64,000 nt of DNA from Emiliania huxleyi CCMP1516. Its lineage: Eukaryota > Haptophyta > Isochrysidales > Noelaerhabdaceae. Location of the stretch: contig NW_005199844.1 of the NCBI RefSeq assembly GCF_000372725.1, positions 7,283 through 71,282 on the forward strand, read 5' to 3'. Both the position numbers and the translations under genes were made by a program. Shown here piece after piece: positions 52,870 through 62,601 of this stretch. A model generated the notes under the pieces. The model had not been told where the DNA came from, did not search any database, and worked only from the letters and a program-made list of their open reading frames with translations. Every line of letters begins with the position of its first letter. The first letter of the stretch is position 1.

Positions 52870-53780
52870 TGGAAGAAGAGTCCGGCGTTCGGCGCCTTGT
52901 CTGGACGAGGCGCTCAGAACAAAGAATTTTGCCGCCGCTAAACGCCTATAAAATCCCTTTCTGTCCCTGATCGTCCTTCCAAGATCCTGCTCGTGCAGGT
53001 GGGGACCCTGTCCCTCTCCCACCCCCTCGTTTGGCGTGCCCGTTTTATTTATTTATTTAAAATCCCTTTCTGGTGGCGGGGTGCCGTCCTCCCATCCCTC
53101 CCTTGGGTTGCCTCTTTTCTTTCTTTCTTTTTCGGGAGCCGCCTAAGGGTGAGGCGCTCGTCCAAGACATGCTCAAAAGAAACCAGGCTGCCTGACGTGA
53201 CACACCCCCGCCTACAAACATGTACATGTACATGTGATGCCGACTGCCATCCACACGCCTGGCCACGCCCTCGCATCCCCGACAGCGGCAAGCGGCAAGC
53301 GCCTCGCCGCCCACCCTGCCCACTCTCCGCCCGCAGCCGCACTCGTGCGCCCATCCAGTTTGCTGAACGCTCCGCGCCTGCCGCCGCCCTCATAGGAACG
53401 CCGCGATATGATTGAACTCGCTTGGGCCTTGGCGGCCTCATCACGCCCGCCTTTGGCGGATTCGCCGCTCTCGCCGTGGATCATGATGGCCTTGCTGCGT
53501 AGCGCAAGAAGACTTCAAAAGACGGAAGGCCGGCCGAGCCAGTATCTCTGTGCACCGCCCTCCACGAGAGAGCAGGCTACCTAGCCACTCTTTCCTTGTG
53601 TTTCTTTTTAAAGTGTCTCTCTCTATAATCTCGAAAACGGCAGAACCCCATTTAGAGGAGAGAGGGAGAGTGAAAACTCAGAGTCCCAACATCGCCATCT
53701 CCTCGGGTGTGCTAGCCAGACTACCTATCAGGTGTGGTGCATGCCACGGTGCACGGGCAGACATAAGACACCTTCTCAAC
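52870..53780. other. Intergenic, no gene seen
   Basis: Contains (TTTA)n at about 53045 and mixed sequence of lower GC. No motif or RNA gene recognised. Confidence 0.45.
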
Positions 53781-55025
53781 TCACCCACACCCCCTCGCTC
53801 CAATATTGCCGCCAAGCACCTCTTTGTTCTCACGGGGGAAAGGCGATGCTTTGTCGGTGTACCGCGCCTTTTCCATGGTCTCGTGTCGTTTTGCGATCAG
53901 CGTGGTGCATTCCTTCACGCGGGCGAGCCACTCGGGTGTTGGAGCAGGCAATCCCGGTGGATGTCCCAGCCCCTTGGTTGCTGCCAAAATCTCCGTCGGC
54001 AGCACGGCACTGATGAGCCGCGTGTTGTGGCCAACAATGCCTTGCAGCATGAAGGTATCTTTCTGGTGGTAATTCCATGGCGGGTTGACAATGTACTGTT
54101 GCCAGACACCGTCTAGCAGCCCCAGGAACCACGCGTGCGTCTGCAAGTGTGCCGAGAGACCGCTATGCCGAAGAGGGTTCTGCGTGTTTAGCACCCTCCC
54201 GTCATCGCTGATGATGGGCTGGACGTCAAGCTGCCCCTCAATGACGTTGTCTGTGCAATTTATGAGAAACGAGCCGCGCTCCAACGGAACGTAGTCATGC
54301 GTCTGCCCGTCAGGAGATCGCACCTTCATGCGGAGCCCGTCAGCGCTCTCCTCGATGTCCACCAGATGGCCCTTTCGGGTACGCTCCGTGAGTGCGGCTC
54401 TGCAAGTCTCGATCTCTTGCTTACTTGCAATCCCCGCCACAAAGTTCTGAGCGTCAGGCACAAACGAATGGAAGAACCCCTTCCTGGACAGTTCTTGGTA
54501 AACGGCCTGCGCATTCTTGCCGTCGAACATGGCGCACATCTCAAGAAAGTAGACTGGGAGGAGGTTGCCGTCGGTGTCCACCGGGTGATCGACCTGCTCG
54601 CGGTCCATAAACCACGTTCCACGTCCTGCAATGCACCGGAACCGGGAGACCCAACCGGGTTCCCGCAGCACCGCAACCTGAAGACGATCCACAAGAAGAT
54701 CCGCACTCCAGAGGGGCGACGCTTTCAAAACGCGTCGCTGATCATGAGGGAATACGCCGGGGAGCGTTGGCCGCAGCTCTTTTTCGGGGCGGAGCTGCGA
54801 GACGCTTATAAGGCCACCAGTCAGATGTACAGCCCTTACAACCGGGTGAGGCTCCAGTGCCTCGCACGGCAGGCCGGGGTGGACAGCTCGAACCTGCCAT
54901 GTGTACGATAGCCGGGAGCGCGGAGGGGCCGGCCTCTTGAGGCCGTGTGTCTGCCATATCTTGCTCTTGGCTCTTGCGCTGGCCTGGTGCACACTCGCAA
55001 CAGAACTGTACACTCGCACGCACAC
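53781..55025 (-). CDS. Intronless ORF, possible FAD/NAD(P)-oxidoreductase-like C-terminal part
   Basis: 414-codon frame. From about residue 130 it reads like a real, low-repeat protein: GRGTWFMDREQVDHPVDTDGNLLPVYFLEM, AQNFVAGIASKQEIETCRAALTERTRKGHLVDIEES, HDYVPLERGSFLINCTDNVIEGQLDVQPIISDDG, HLQTHAWFLGLLDG and ECTTLIAKRHETMEKARYTDK. The layout around SFLINCTDN recalls the C-terminal half of bacterial FAD-NAD(P)-binding oxidoreductases, but no GxGxxG is present, so this is a weak guess. The first ~130 residues look out of frame, and 5' exons or a truncation are likely. GC is visibly lower than in the neighbours and there are no introns or minisatellites, which fits a transferred gene. Confidence 0.45.
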   Translation of the reverse strand: MCVRVYSSVASVHQASARAKSKIWQTHGLKRPAPPRSRLSYTWQVRAVHPGLPCEALEPHPVVRAVHLTGGLISVSQLRPEKELRPTLPGVFPHDQRRVLKASPLWSADLLVDRLQVAVLREPGWVSRFRCIAGRGTWFMDREQVDHPVDTDGNLLPVYFLEMCAMFDGKNAQAVYQELSRKGFFHSFVPDAQNFVAGIASKQEIETCRAALTERTRKGHLVDIEESADGLRMKVRSPDGQTHDYVPLERGSFLINCTDNVIEGQLDVQPIISDDGRVLNTQNPLRHSGLSAHLQTHAWFLGLLDGVWQQYIVNPPWNYHQKDTFMLQGIVGHNTRLISAVLPTEILAATKGLGHPPGLPAPTPEWLARVKECTTLIAKRHETMEKARYTDKASPFPRENKEVLGGNIGARGCG

Positions 55026-55610
55026 ACATTAGACATTTTGCGTACTGTATTGTGTTGATGGTGACTCTGTCGACTGTTCTGAGTGTTGTGTACTAGCCTT
55101 TTTGTGTGCTTTCTATTTTGCTGTGAGAGAGAGTTCTTTTGTTTATATTCTTATTCTATTTTGAAGAGAATCATTCTTGAAACGATACAAGCCTCTCTCA
55201 CAGCACACTGGCACGACAAGGGCGCGGACTGGCGCGGTTAAGAGAAAGTCCGGCCCGCTGGGTGCGCTCTTCTTATTTCTTAGCTCCCCCCCGCCGGCCC
55301 TGCGCCCTGGTGCACGAGACGTGAGGCAAATCGCATTTCGCAAATGACACTGCACTCCAAGAGTGCGCTCCAAGTTTCGCAAGTGCTCCACCAATCCATG
55401 GCCCCATTGTCTATACGTAACCTCAAGTCTTTGCCTTTTCCGGTCCGACTCACATTGTTGACCGTGCATACTTGGAGTTCTATTTATATATTTCTACGCT
55501 TTGCCCCCCCACTTGCCCCACGCCACCTCGTGTGTGTGGAGAAGTTTACCTTACCTTACCTTACCTTATTTCTCTCCTTCCCTCTTTCCTTACCGTAGAG
55601 CGGCGCTGAA
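55026..55610. other. AT-richer intergenic region with dispersed repeat
   Basis: Low GC. TGTGAGAGAGAGTT plus TTGTTTATATTC resembles 3988-4015. 55500-55570 is the inverted partner of 18926-18990, including (TTACC)n. Confidence 0.6.
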
Positions 55611-55613
55611 TCC

Positions 55614-56090
55614 TCATCGCCCGAGCAGGCGCGCGAGGACGGGGTGCATCCGCGCCTCGCCGAGGTTGGGCGACGGCAGCGGCGCCAGCCAGCCGAGCGC
55701 CTCGCCGGTGCGGTGGGTGCGGTCGAGGTGCTCGAGCGCCTGCCTGGCGCCAAACGCAGCGAAGCCGCTGTTCGGATCCTCGAGCGCGGGCAGCGGCGCC
55801 GACAGCGGCCGCGGCTGTGAGCGGTACTCGAGCTGCAGCGAGCAGAGCGCCTGCACGGGGAAGACCACTCACTGGTCGGCAAGGCGGACGGTGGTGCTGG
55901 AGCGGGAGCGAGCAGAGCGTGCCTCGCGGACGAGCCTCGAGCCCGCGGGTAATCTCGGGCAATCTTGGGTAATCATCTCGGGTAATCTCGGGTAATCTCG
56001 GGTAATCTCGGATAATCTCGCGCCTCGCGGACGAGCCTCGAGCCCGCGTCCGCCTTGCGCAAAGCAGGAGTCGGTCAAGAACGAAGGCGC
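55614..56090 (-). CDS. Short uncharacterised protein, last exons
   Basis: The final exon reads LCSLQLEYRSQPRPLSAPLPALEDPNSGFAAFGARQALEHLDRTHRTGEALGWLAPLPSPNLGEARMHPVLARLLGR, stopping at 55614. The upstream exon reads ADAGSRLVREA. Two introns separate the parts. One holds CGGGTAATCT 10-mers between two copies of GGGCTCGAGGCTCGTCCGCG (about 55930 and 56030). The other is bounded by related GCACGCTCTGCTCGCT and GCGCTCTGCTCGCT. No ATG was assigned and no family recognised. Confidence 0.4.
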
Positions 56091-56346
56091 AGGTTGGGTC
56101 AGTAGTCATCAAATAGTCAACCGGCCGCCTCGCAGCCACTACGCTGGAGAGTGATAATGTCAACCAGCAGGACATGGATAACTAGTCGTTGCGCGCGCCG
56201 TGCTACGCTGGGAGATGATCAGTACTAGAGGGAACGAGTCATTGGGCCGCCTCGCAGCCGTAGAGCAGGAGCGGCTGCTGGTTGGGCTCAGAAGGCGCCA
56301 GCATCAGCCCCGCCTACCCCCAGCCTTCGGATCACCGCTTACCGGT

Positions 56347-56871
56347 TCACAGCTTCCGGCGGAGCATAGTGCCAGCATCTTCCGCCTCCGGCCACGGGCG
56401 CAGCGCCGAAGGCGCCGCAAGGAGAGGGAAGTCGAGCAGTGTCCGCCTCCTTGGGTTGAGCGCCTGATCCAGCGTTGGCCGCTCGACGCCGCCGCCGTAC
56501 AGAGACCACAAGTGCTCGCAGATGGCGGCGCTGTCGCTCAGCGTGACGCCCGCCGTCCGGTCCACCAGCAGAGGAAAGCTGAGGCGGCTAGATGCTCCCG
56601 CCTCCGCCGCCGCGGCAGCCGCCTCGGGCCTGTGCCTCGAGGTTGCTCCAAACGCACCCTCCGCCCGCAGCGTCTCGCGAGGGCACGGTTTGATTAGAGC
56701 CGCGAGGCCGAGCACGCCAAGTGTCTCTCGGACGCGGCGGCACCAAGGAGAGGCCTCGTACTCGAAAAGGATGAGTTCTGGCGTCGGTGCAGGGGTGGAT
56801 CGCCGCGCTGGCTCGCCGTTCCACAGCCTCACGGCCCCGGCCGCGCGAGAACTGAGCCGGTGCACGAACAT
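56347..56871 (-). CDS. Glutathione S-transferase N-terminal (thioredoxin-fold) protein
   Basis: 174 aa from ATG 56871, single exon. After a short head (MFVHRLSSRAAGAVRL) comes LILFEYEASPWCRRVRETLGVLGLAALIKPCPRETL, the beta-alpha-beta start of a GST-N/glutaredoxin-like fold with Cys at the SPWC position. Then FPLLVDRTAGVTLSDSAAICEHLWSLYGGG corresponds to the cis-Pro and ES/D glutathione-contact loop. Plant plastid relatives carry two such domains in tandem; only one is seen here. The frame is also open upstream, antisense to the RCC1 gene, but the ATG at 56871 fits the domain start. Divergent from RCC1 copy 3, with 147 bp between starts. Confidence 0.7.
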   Translation of the reverse strand: MFVHRLSSRAAGAVRLWNGEPARRSTPAPTPELILFEYEASPWCRRVRETLGVLGLAALIKPCPRETLRAEGAFGATSRHRPEAAAAAAEAGASSRLSFPLLVDRTAGVTLSDSAAICEHLWSLYGGGVERPTLDQALNPRRRTLLDFPLLAAPSALRPWPEAEDAGTMLRRKL

Positions 56872-57018
56872 GTCACAGTCGGCAGCACGCCTGCAAGGCG
56901 CGAGACACGCCGTCGACCGAGCCACAGGGCAGGCGTAAATGCATTTCTCTTTTTGCGTGTGCCTGTGATAGCTGGCCGAACTCCTCGAAGAGCAGCAACT
57001 CCACATCTTGTCTTCGCG

Positions 57019-58440
57019 ATGTCCACCCCGCCGCGCCGCCGCTCGCGCCGCCTCGCCACCGCCGCCGCCGCCGCCCCCTCGCCAAGCACGCCGCCTGCCC
57101 GCCTCCTCGACCTGCCCCTTGAGCTCCTCGTGCGCGCCCTCTCTCGCTGCGACCCCGCCGACATCGCTCGCGTCGCGGCCGTCTCGCTGCTCTTCCACGC
57201 CTCGCTTGCGCTAGAGGCCATCCGCTTGTGGGCGCGAGAGCGCGGCTTCGAGCTTCCGGCGCAGCCAGAGGGCGAGAGCTGCGCCGTGCGGTGGCTGTGC
57301 TTCGCTGCGTTGCTGTGCGAGTCCAACCCGCCGGCGAGGCTGGCGGCGGGCTATCGGCACAGCCTCTTCATCGACGGCGAGGGGCGGCTCTCGTCGTGCG
57401 GAACGGCTGAGAACTGGATTCCGGGACTGCTCGGGCACGGCAATGAAGTGACGCGGCTCAACACGCCGACACGCCTCCCCTCCCCGCTGGGTGGCGAGCG
57501 CGCTGTGAGCGTGTCGGCTGGAGAGGACCACAACCTCGCCCTCACCGCCAACGGCGCCGTCTGGAGCTGGGGCTTGGGGGGGCAAGGCCAGCTGGGCCAC
57601 GGCGACCAGCAGCACCAGTGGCAGCCCAAGAAGGTCGAGGCCTTGGCTGGCCAGCGCGCCGTCGCTGTGTCGGCTGGAGCCGCGCACAGCCTCGCCCTCA
57701 CTGCCGGCGGCAGTGTCTGGAGCTGGGGCTGGGGAGGTTTTGGCAAGCTGGGCCACGGCGACGGGCAGAGGCAGTCGCTGCCGAAGAAGATCGAGGCCTT
57801 TGCTGACCAGCGCGTCGTCGCTGTGTCGGCTGGAGATGTGCACAGCATCGCCATCACCGCCGACGGAGCTGTCTGGAGCTGGGGCGGGGGAGGCGACGGC
57901 AAGTTGGGCCACGGCGACGAGCAGCACCAGCTGCTGCCCAAGAGAACCGAGGCGTTGGTAGGGCGGCGCGTCGTCGCTGTGTCAGCTGGCTTGGGTCACA
58001 GCGTCGCCCTCACCGCCGACGGCGCCGTCTGGAGCTGGGGCGGTGGAGCCTATGGCAAGTTGGGCCACGGCGACGTGCAACGCCAGCTGCTGCCGAAGAA
58101 GGTCGAGTTGCTGGCTGGCCAGCGCGCCATCGCCGTGTCGGCTGGAGCCGCGCATAGCATCGCCCTCACCGCTGGCGGCGCCCTCTGGAGCTGGGGCCAT
58201 GGAGCCGCAGGCAAGCTGGGCCACGGCGACCAGCAGGGTCAGCTGCTGCCCAAAAAGGTCGAGGCCTTCGCTGACCAGCGCGTCGCCGCCGTGCTGGCGG
58301 GAGAGGACCACAGCCTCGCCACCACCGCCGACGGCGCCGTCTTCACGTGGGGCAAGGGCGAGAGCAGCTGCCTAGGCCACGGAGAGGACCTGTCGAACCA
58401 GCTGCTGCCCAAGAAGATCGAGGCGTGGGCGCAACGGTAG
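57019..58440 (+). CDS. F-box/RCC1-repeat protein (copy 3)
   Basis: 473 aa from ATG 57019 (MSTPPRRRSRRLATAAAAAP), single exon, stop 58440. The F-box-like segment is ARLLDLPLELLVRALSRCDPADIARVAAVS. About seven RCC1 blades follow (for example HSLALTAGGSVWSWGWGGFGKLGHGDGQ), and the end HGEDLSNQLLPKKIEAWAQ is the same as in the paralogues. It is very close to copy 1 (19543-21015), including the first 60 residues, in opposite orientation 36 kb away. Predicted role: substrate adaptor of an SCF-type E3; client unknown. Confidence 0.88.
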   Translation: MSTPPRRRSRRLATAAAAAPSPSTPPARLLDLPLELLVRALSRCDPADIARVAAVSLLFHASLALEAIRLWARERGFELPAQPEGESCAVRWLCFAALLCESNPPARLAAGYRHSLFIDGEGRLSSCGTAENWIPGLLGHGNEVTRLNTPTRLPSPLGGERAVSVSAGEDHNLALTANGAVWSWGLGGQGQLGHGDQQHQWQPKKVEALAGQRAVAVSAGAAHSLALTAGGSVWSWGWGGFGKLGHGDGQRQSLPKKIEAFADQRVVAVSAGDVHSIAITADGAVWSWGGGGDGKLGHGDEQHQLLPKRTEALVGRRVVAVSAGLGHSVALTADGAVWSWGGGAYGKLGHGDVQRQLLPKKVELLAGQRAIAVSAGAAHSIALTAGGALWSWGHGAAGKLGHGDQQGQLLPKKVEAFADQRVAAVLAGEDHSLATTADGAVFTWGKGESSCLGHGEDLSNQLLPKKIEAWAQR

Positions 58441-59028
58441 TTAGCTAGCGAGGGAGGGTGGGTGCAGCAGTGGTGGCGGAAGCTGCGGCGGAGCGAGGTA
58501 GGAGGAGACGCAGCGCCGCGGCGCGGTGCGCACTGCCACTCGTTCGGCCTGGGCAGTCGACGTGGCGCGGCAAGGTGCGTTCGAGACTAGAATCTCAATC
58601 TAGATCAATTGATCTGGAACTGGATTGATGAGATGGGAAGCACAGTCTCTCGTGTCTCGTGTGGTGTCTCAACGAGTCTCGAGGAAGGTCGAGCGTGGGT
58701 CTGAGATCGTCTGACCCTTCGCGAGCGGCTGTCTCTGTGTTCCTGTTCGTGGCTCTGGTTGCCAATTAGCAATTTGCTGTGGGTCCTTGACCCCCCGCGG
58801 CTTGAGCGTTGAGCTTGAGGGGCCGGTCCGCCGGTCTCTTAAAGGTGATTACGATAATACAACAGTCGCACACGAGATACGATGTGTGTCCGCCTTGCGT
58901 TTGTTTCATTTAACATCGAAGGGGCTAGCTCAAAAATAACACAAAAGAACCAAGGCTCCAAGTGCTTCTGCCGCGGCATTGTGTATAAAATCTGCACGCG
59001 GCCGACCCTTTCGCAGCTTACTCACAGC
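58441..59028. other. Intergenic, no gene seen
   Basis: Region between convergent gene ends (RCC1 copy 3 and the TIR gene). Short palindromic AATCTAGATCAATTGATC at about 58596; nothing else recognised. Confidence 0.4.
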
Positions 59029-62000
59029 TCACAGCCCGGCAAGCAAATCCGCGGGCACGCTACCCCCTCCCGGCGTACTAGCCGAGCAGCGAGAGCGCGC
59101 CGCCTGGCCGTGCCCCTTCTTTCTCTTAGACGCGCCCATCGCCTGCGCCGCGGTCGCCAAGGACACACGGGCGTGCGGCCCCGGAAACCAGGGAGTGGCC
59201 AACGCTCTATAGAGCCCTGCGCGCACGAGCTGCTCCGGCGTCACCTGCAAGAAGTGCTCAAAGGGCACCGACCCCGCGCCCGGGTCCTTCTCGTGCAAGA
59301 CAACCACCTGGCGTGGGGAGAGCGAGGGGAGAGCGGCCTCAGCGAGTCACATCGAGAGCGGCGATATGAATCTGGCGCACACCTCGACGCCGGCAGAAAT
59401 GGCGGCGTGCACCTCCATCTCCAGCGCATCGCCCGCCTCCCCGACAAAGGTGTCCGCGTTGAGGTAGAGCAGCAGGAATTGGCGCGCGCGGCTCGCGGAC
59501 CGGAAGGAGTGCATCCGGGACAGCTGGGGGACAAGCTGGGGCCGTGACGGCCCGCTCGGCTTGCGGGGGTGGCGGGAGCGGCCTCGCTTTGCGTTGGACC
59601 ACGCCGCGGGCCAGCTTGGAGCAACCTTGGATCGGTGCCTCCCCAGCCTCGTCCGCTGCACGCCCACACGCATCACCACGCTCGCCAGGGCGCGGCTCAC
59701 CTTGCCGACCCCTCGGCTGTGAGAGGGCTGGGCTCGAGCAATCGGCAGCCGCTGCAAGCTGACCGACGACCCGCTGCTGTGCGACTCCTTCCGGAGCCGT
59801 TCAAAGGTCTCGAGCAGCGGGCGAGACTGTTGGGGGCAGTCCAGGTTGTCGACCCTCGCGGCGAGCAGCTCTGCCACGTGCGCCGCGCCCGGGTTGTGCT
59901 GCGAGGCGTGGAGGACCGCGGGCGTGGGGAAGTGGAACTCATAGTCGGCCGGGTCGCTGCGCTCCGGAAAGTAGAGTCGCGGCGAGCGCCCCTTCTTCCG
60001 GTAGTGCGGCGTGTGGCTGAGCGTCGCCTCCGCGATGAGGCGCAACGACTCGAGCTGAAAGCGGTTGAGGCGGTGCCATGGCACGATGCGCATAGCGCCT
60101 AGAAAGGTGGCGGCGTGCGTGCTCACCGCGGCATGGGCAGGACGCGTTGCACCCGGCGTGAAGAGGGCCACCGTGATCGCCCGAGAGCCTTTGATCGGGG
60201 GGAGGCGGGCCGAATACCGCGTCGCGCAGCTCCAGCGGGCACTCTTGCTGCAGCTGCTCGAGGGGCGCACCGCCCTTACTCGGGTTGCTTTCGTGCACCA
60301 GCAGCAGCGGCTTCTCCTCCTTGAGCGCCGCGCGGAGCTCGCGCAAACAGTTGCGGCTCTTGAAGTAGCCCGCCGAGAGGAAGACGAGTACGACGGTTGA
60401 TTCCGCGATGTGCGCCTATCACGCGGCAGCGGAGCAGCTCGGGCAACAGCGTTTGAGCTTGCGGGCAGGTCGTACGCTGACGCCTCGAGGTTGTCTGCCG
60501 ACAGAAGATCGTCCACATCAAGGAAGATGGAGGCGCCGGGCAGGAGGGTGGCGAGACGACGCTTGATGACAGCCACTTGGTCCTGCCCCGTCGCCCAAAT
60601 GTGGCTTAGAAAAAGGTGGTACCGGTGGCCTTCCGCGAGCGAGAGAACCGGCAGTAGTCCCGTCTTCTCCACCCGCAGGCCAAGGGAACGCCGCCGCGTG
60701 CACATTCGCGTGGCGATGACAAGGACGCAGCAAGCAACGAAGAGAGTGACCGTCGACGCCACCGCCGCCACGACGACCGGCCCTCCGTACGCGCAAGCGC
60801 CACCATAGTACAAGAGGTCGCACGAGCATGCGCCATTGTCGGTGCATGTGCCGTGTCCGTGGCAGATTGCGCCCAGATCGACAACGCTCTGATCGACATC
60901 CCGGCACGCGGCGCATTCTCCCCAGTCGAAGGCTGCCAGTGGACGGCAGTAGTACTCGCGGTTTAGCGCTGACTGGCACTGTGCCGAGTCTTCACAGGTC
61001 CCCAGGCCGCGCGAGCACAGCTCCAGGAGCCCTTCGCTCGCGCCGCTGACCTTGATCACGTAGCCATCGGGATCATCTGTGAGATTCGAGTTGGTCGTGA
61101 TGTACTTGTCCACGTAGCGACTGCGCTTGTCGACCGCATCCGTCACGGCCTCCCCGAGATGGGATAGGATTGCCCTGGTCCCGTCCGCGACAAGCAACAC
61201 CTGGCCCCCAAGAAGCGGTGCGGTGTAGTCGGACAGGCCAAGAGCGTGCTTCACCGTCTCGCCCACGACATAGTCGGTGGCGAGCCCAAAGACAAACAGT
61301 CGCTTCACCCCGCGGATCTCCAGTTCTGCCGTGAGGTCGTGCGCCGGGTCGTCGAGCAGATCGAGTGCGCTCGGCTGACTGTCGTGCTGGCCAGCTGGTG
61401 CCAACGAGCGCCGAGCGCCGTCCAGTGCATCGTAGTTATCCTCCATAAGCTGCGTTCCGAGCTTGAAGGCAACGGTGTCGTCCGGGAGGTCAAGATACGG
61501 GTCGAATCGCGCACTAAGAGAGCCGGCGATGGCATGGAAGGGCCACTGATAGTAGCCGTTCTGGGAGAACGCCGTCTGAGATACTGTGTCCTCACACACG
61601 TGCGAATTGTTGTTGGCGGTTGACCCTAGCGTGTCGCCCGTGTCGCCCGTGGACCAGGTGTGGGCACCAAAGAGGCAGAAGCTCCCCGCAGGGATGCCCC
61701 CCTCGTGAGAGTTGCAGAAGGAGCAGTGGTCAGGAGGGTGGTAGTCCAGTGTGGCTATCACCGACGCGTTGCGGCCGCTGGAGTTGCGCAGCGAGAGCCA
61801 TGCGTTGATCACATCGATGATGGCGCCCGAGTCAGGCACAGAGAGGTTTCCCTGCGCGATGAAGCCATCGACAGCAGGGACGTTGTATGAGGGCGTGGCC
61901 TGTGGTCGGATGGGCCTCGCCTCCATGAACGCATTCTGAACATCCAAGATTAGGAGCGCGTCCTGGTGGCCCAGCTGCTGGCAGGCCGCGGAGGCAGACG

Positions 62001-62100
62001 AGAGCGGCGGGCTCGACAGGGGAGTCGAGGGGGGCGTTGGTGGAGCGCCCACGGTGCCGCGAGGCAGGCAGATGGCAGCAACCAGCACCAGCAACCGCAT
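59029..62100 (-). CDS. Receptor-like protein: nicotinamidase-fold ectodomain, EGF-like, TM, cytoplasmic TIR
   Basis: 938 aa in four exons: 62100-60484, 60415-60211, 60098-59383 and 59307-59029. Introns are 68 nt (GC-AG), 112 nt (GC-AG) and 75 nt (GT-AG); phases fit. Signal peptide 1-19. Residues about 45-335 are an isochorismatase/nicotinamidase fold: LILDVQNAF (D53), metal motif DYHPPDH (119-125), WPFHAIAGS and AFKLGT (K213). The nucleophile motif reads GLATDYVV, with Val278 (GTC) where Cys is expected. The EGF-like segment is ICHGHGTCTDNGACSC. TM is 441-465. The TIR domain starts YHLFLSHIW and runs IFLDVDDLLSADNLE (E539 aligns with the NADase Glu) to ESTVVLVFLSAGYFKSRNCLREL. A second related module follows (FLLYLNADTFVGEAG...VVLHEKDPGAGSVPFEHFL). 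A membrane receptor is inferred. Confidence 0.85.
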
Positions 62101-62601
62101 CGCGCGTCAAAGGGCACCGTCACCCGCAAACCCGTGCGTCATCGTGTAACGGCTGTGAATGGAGGATTTTCATCCGGCCAGCCGCTTGCGCCTCCGGGAC
62201 GACGTCGGGGGCTTCACAGGCAAGGCGCCGCCAGTGGGGAAGACCCCCCCCCCCCCTCCCCTCCCGCTCCCCCCCAGACTACCCCAAGTCGCAAGTGTGC
62301 CATGGCTTCAACAACTAAAAGCCGGACACCGTTTTTTGGTATACCGCTTACCGGAGTACCAACACCAGTAGAGACAGCACACATCTCAAAATACTGTAAC
62401 CTCGAACGTCGAGGTGGACTCACACGACACATGGCCCCAGAACATGACGTACTACACGGTATATGCGAACGGGCTGATGCCTGAAGAGGCGGCGCACTCT
62501 CTCTATGGGTGCTACCGACTCTCGGCTGTACCCCGCCCACTGGGGGGCTCCGGCCGGGCGTCCCGGCCCGCCCTCAGGATTGGTCGATCAGGATTGGTCG
62601 A
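62101..62601. other. Intergenic/promoter side, no gene seen
   Basis: C-rich run at 62239-62275, short ORFs only. GATTGGTCGATCA is tandemly repeated at about 62578-62605. Confidence 0.4.

Noticed and set aside
56872..57198. 5' extension of the GST-N frame
   Set aside because: It runs antisense through the start of the RCC1 gene and lacks any domain. The ATG at 56871 precedes the fold.
61246..61939. Plus-strand ORFs opposite the nicotinamidase-fold exon
   Set aside because: Shadow frames; the minus strand carries all amidase motifs.
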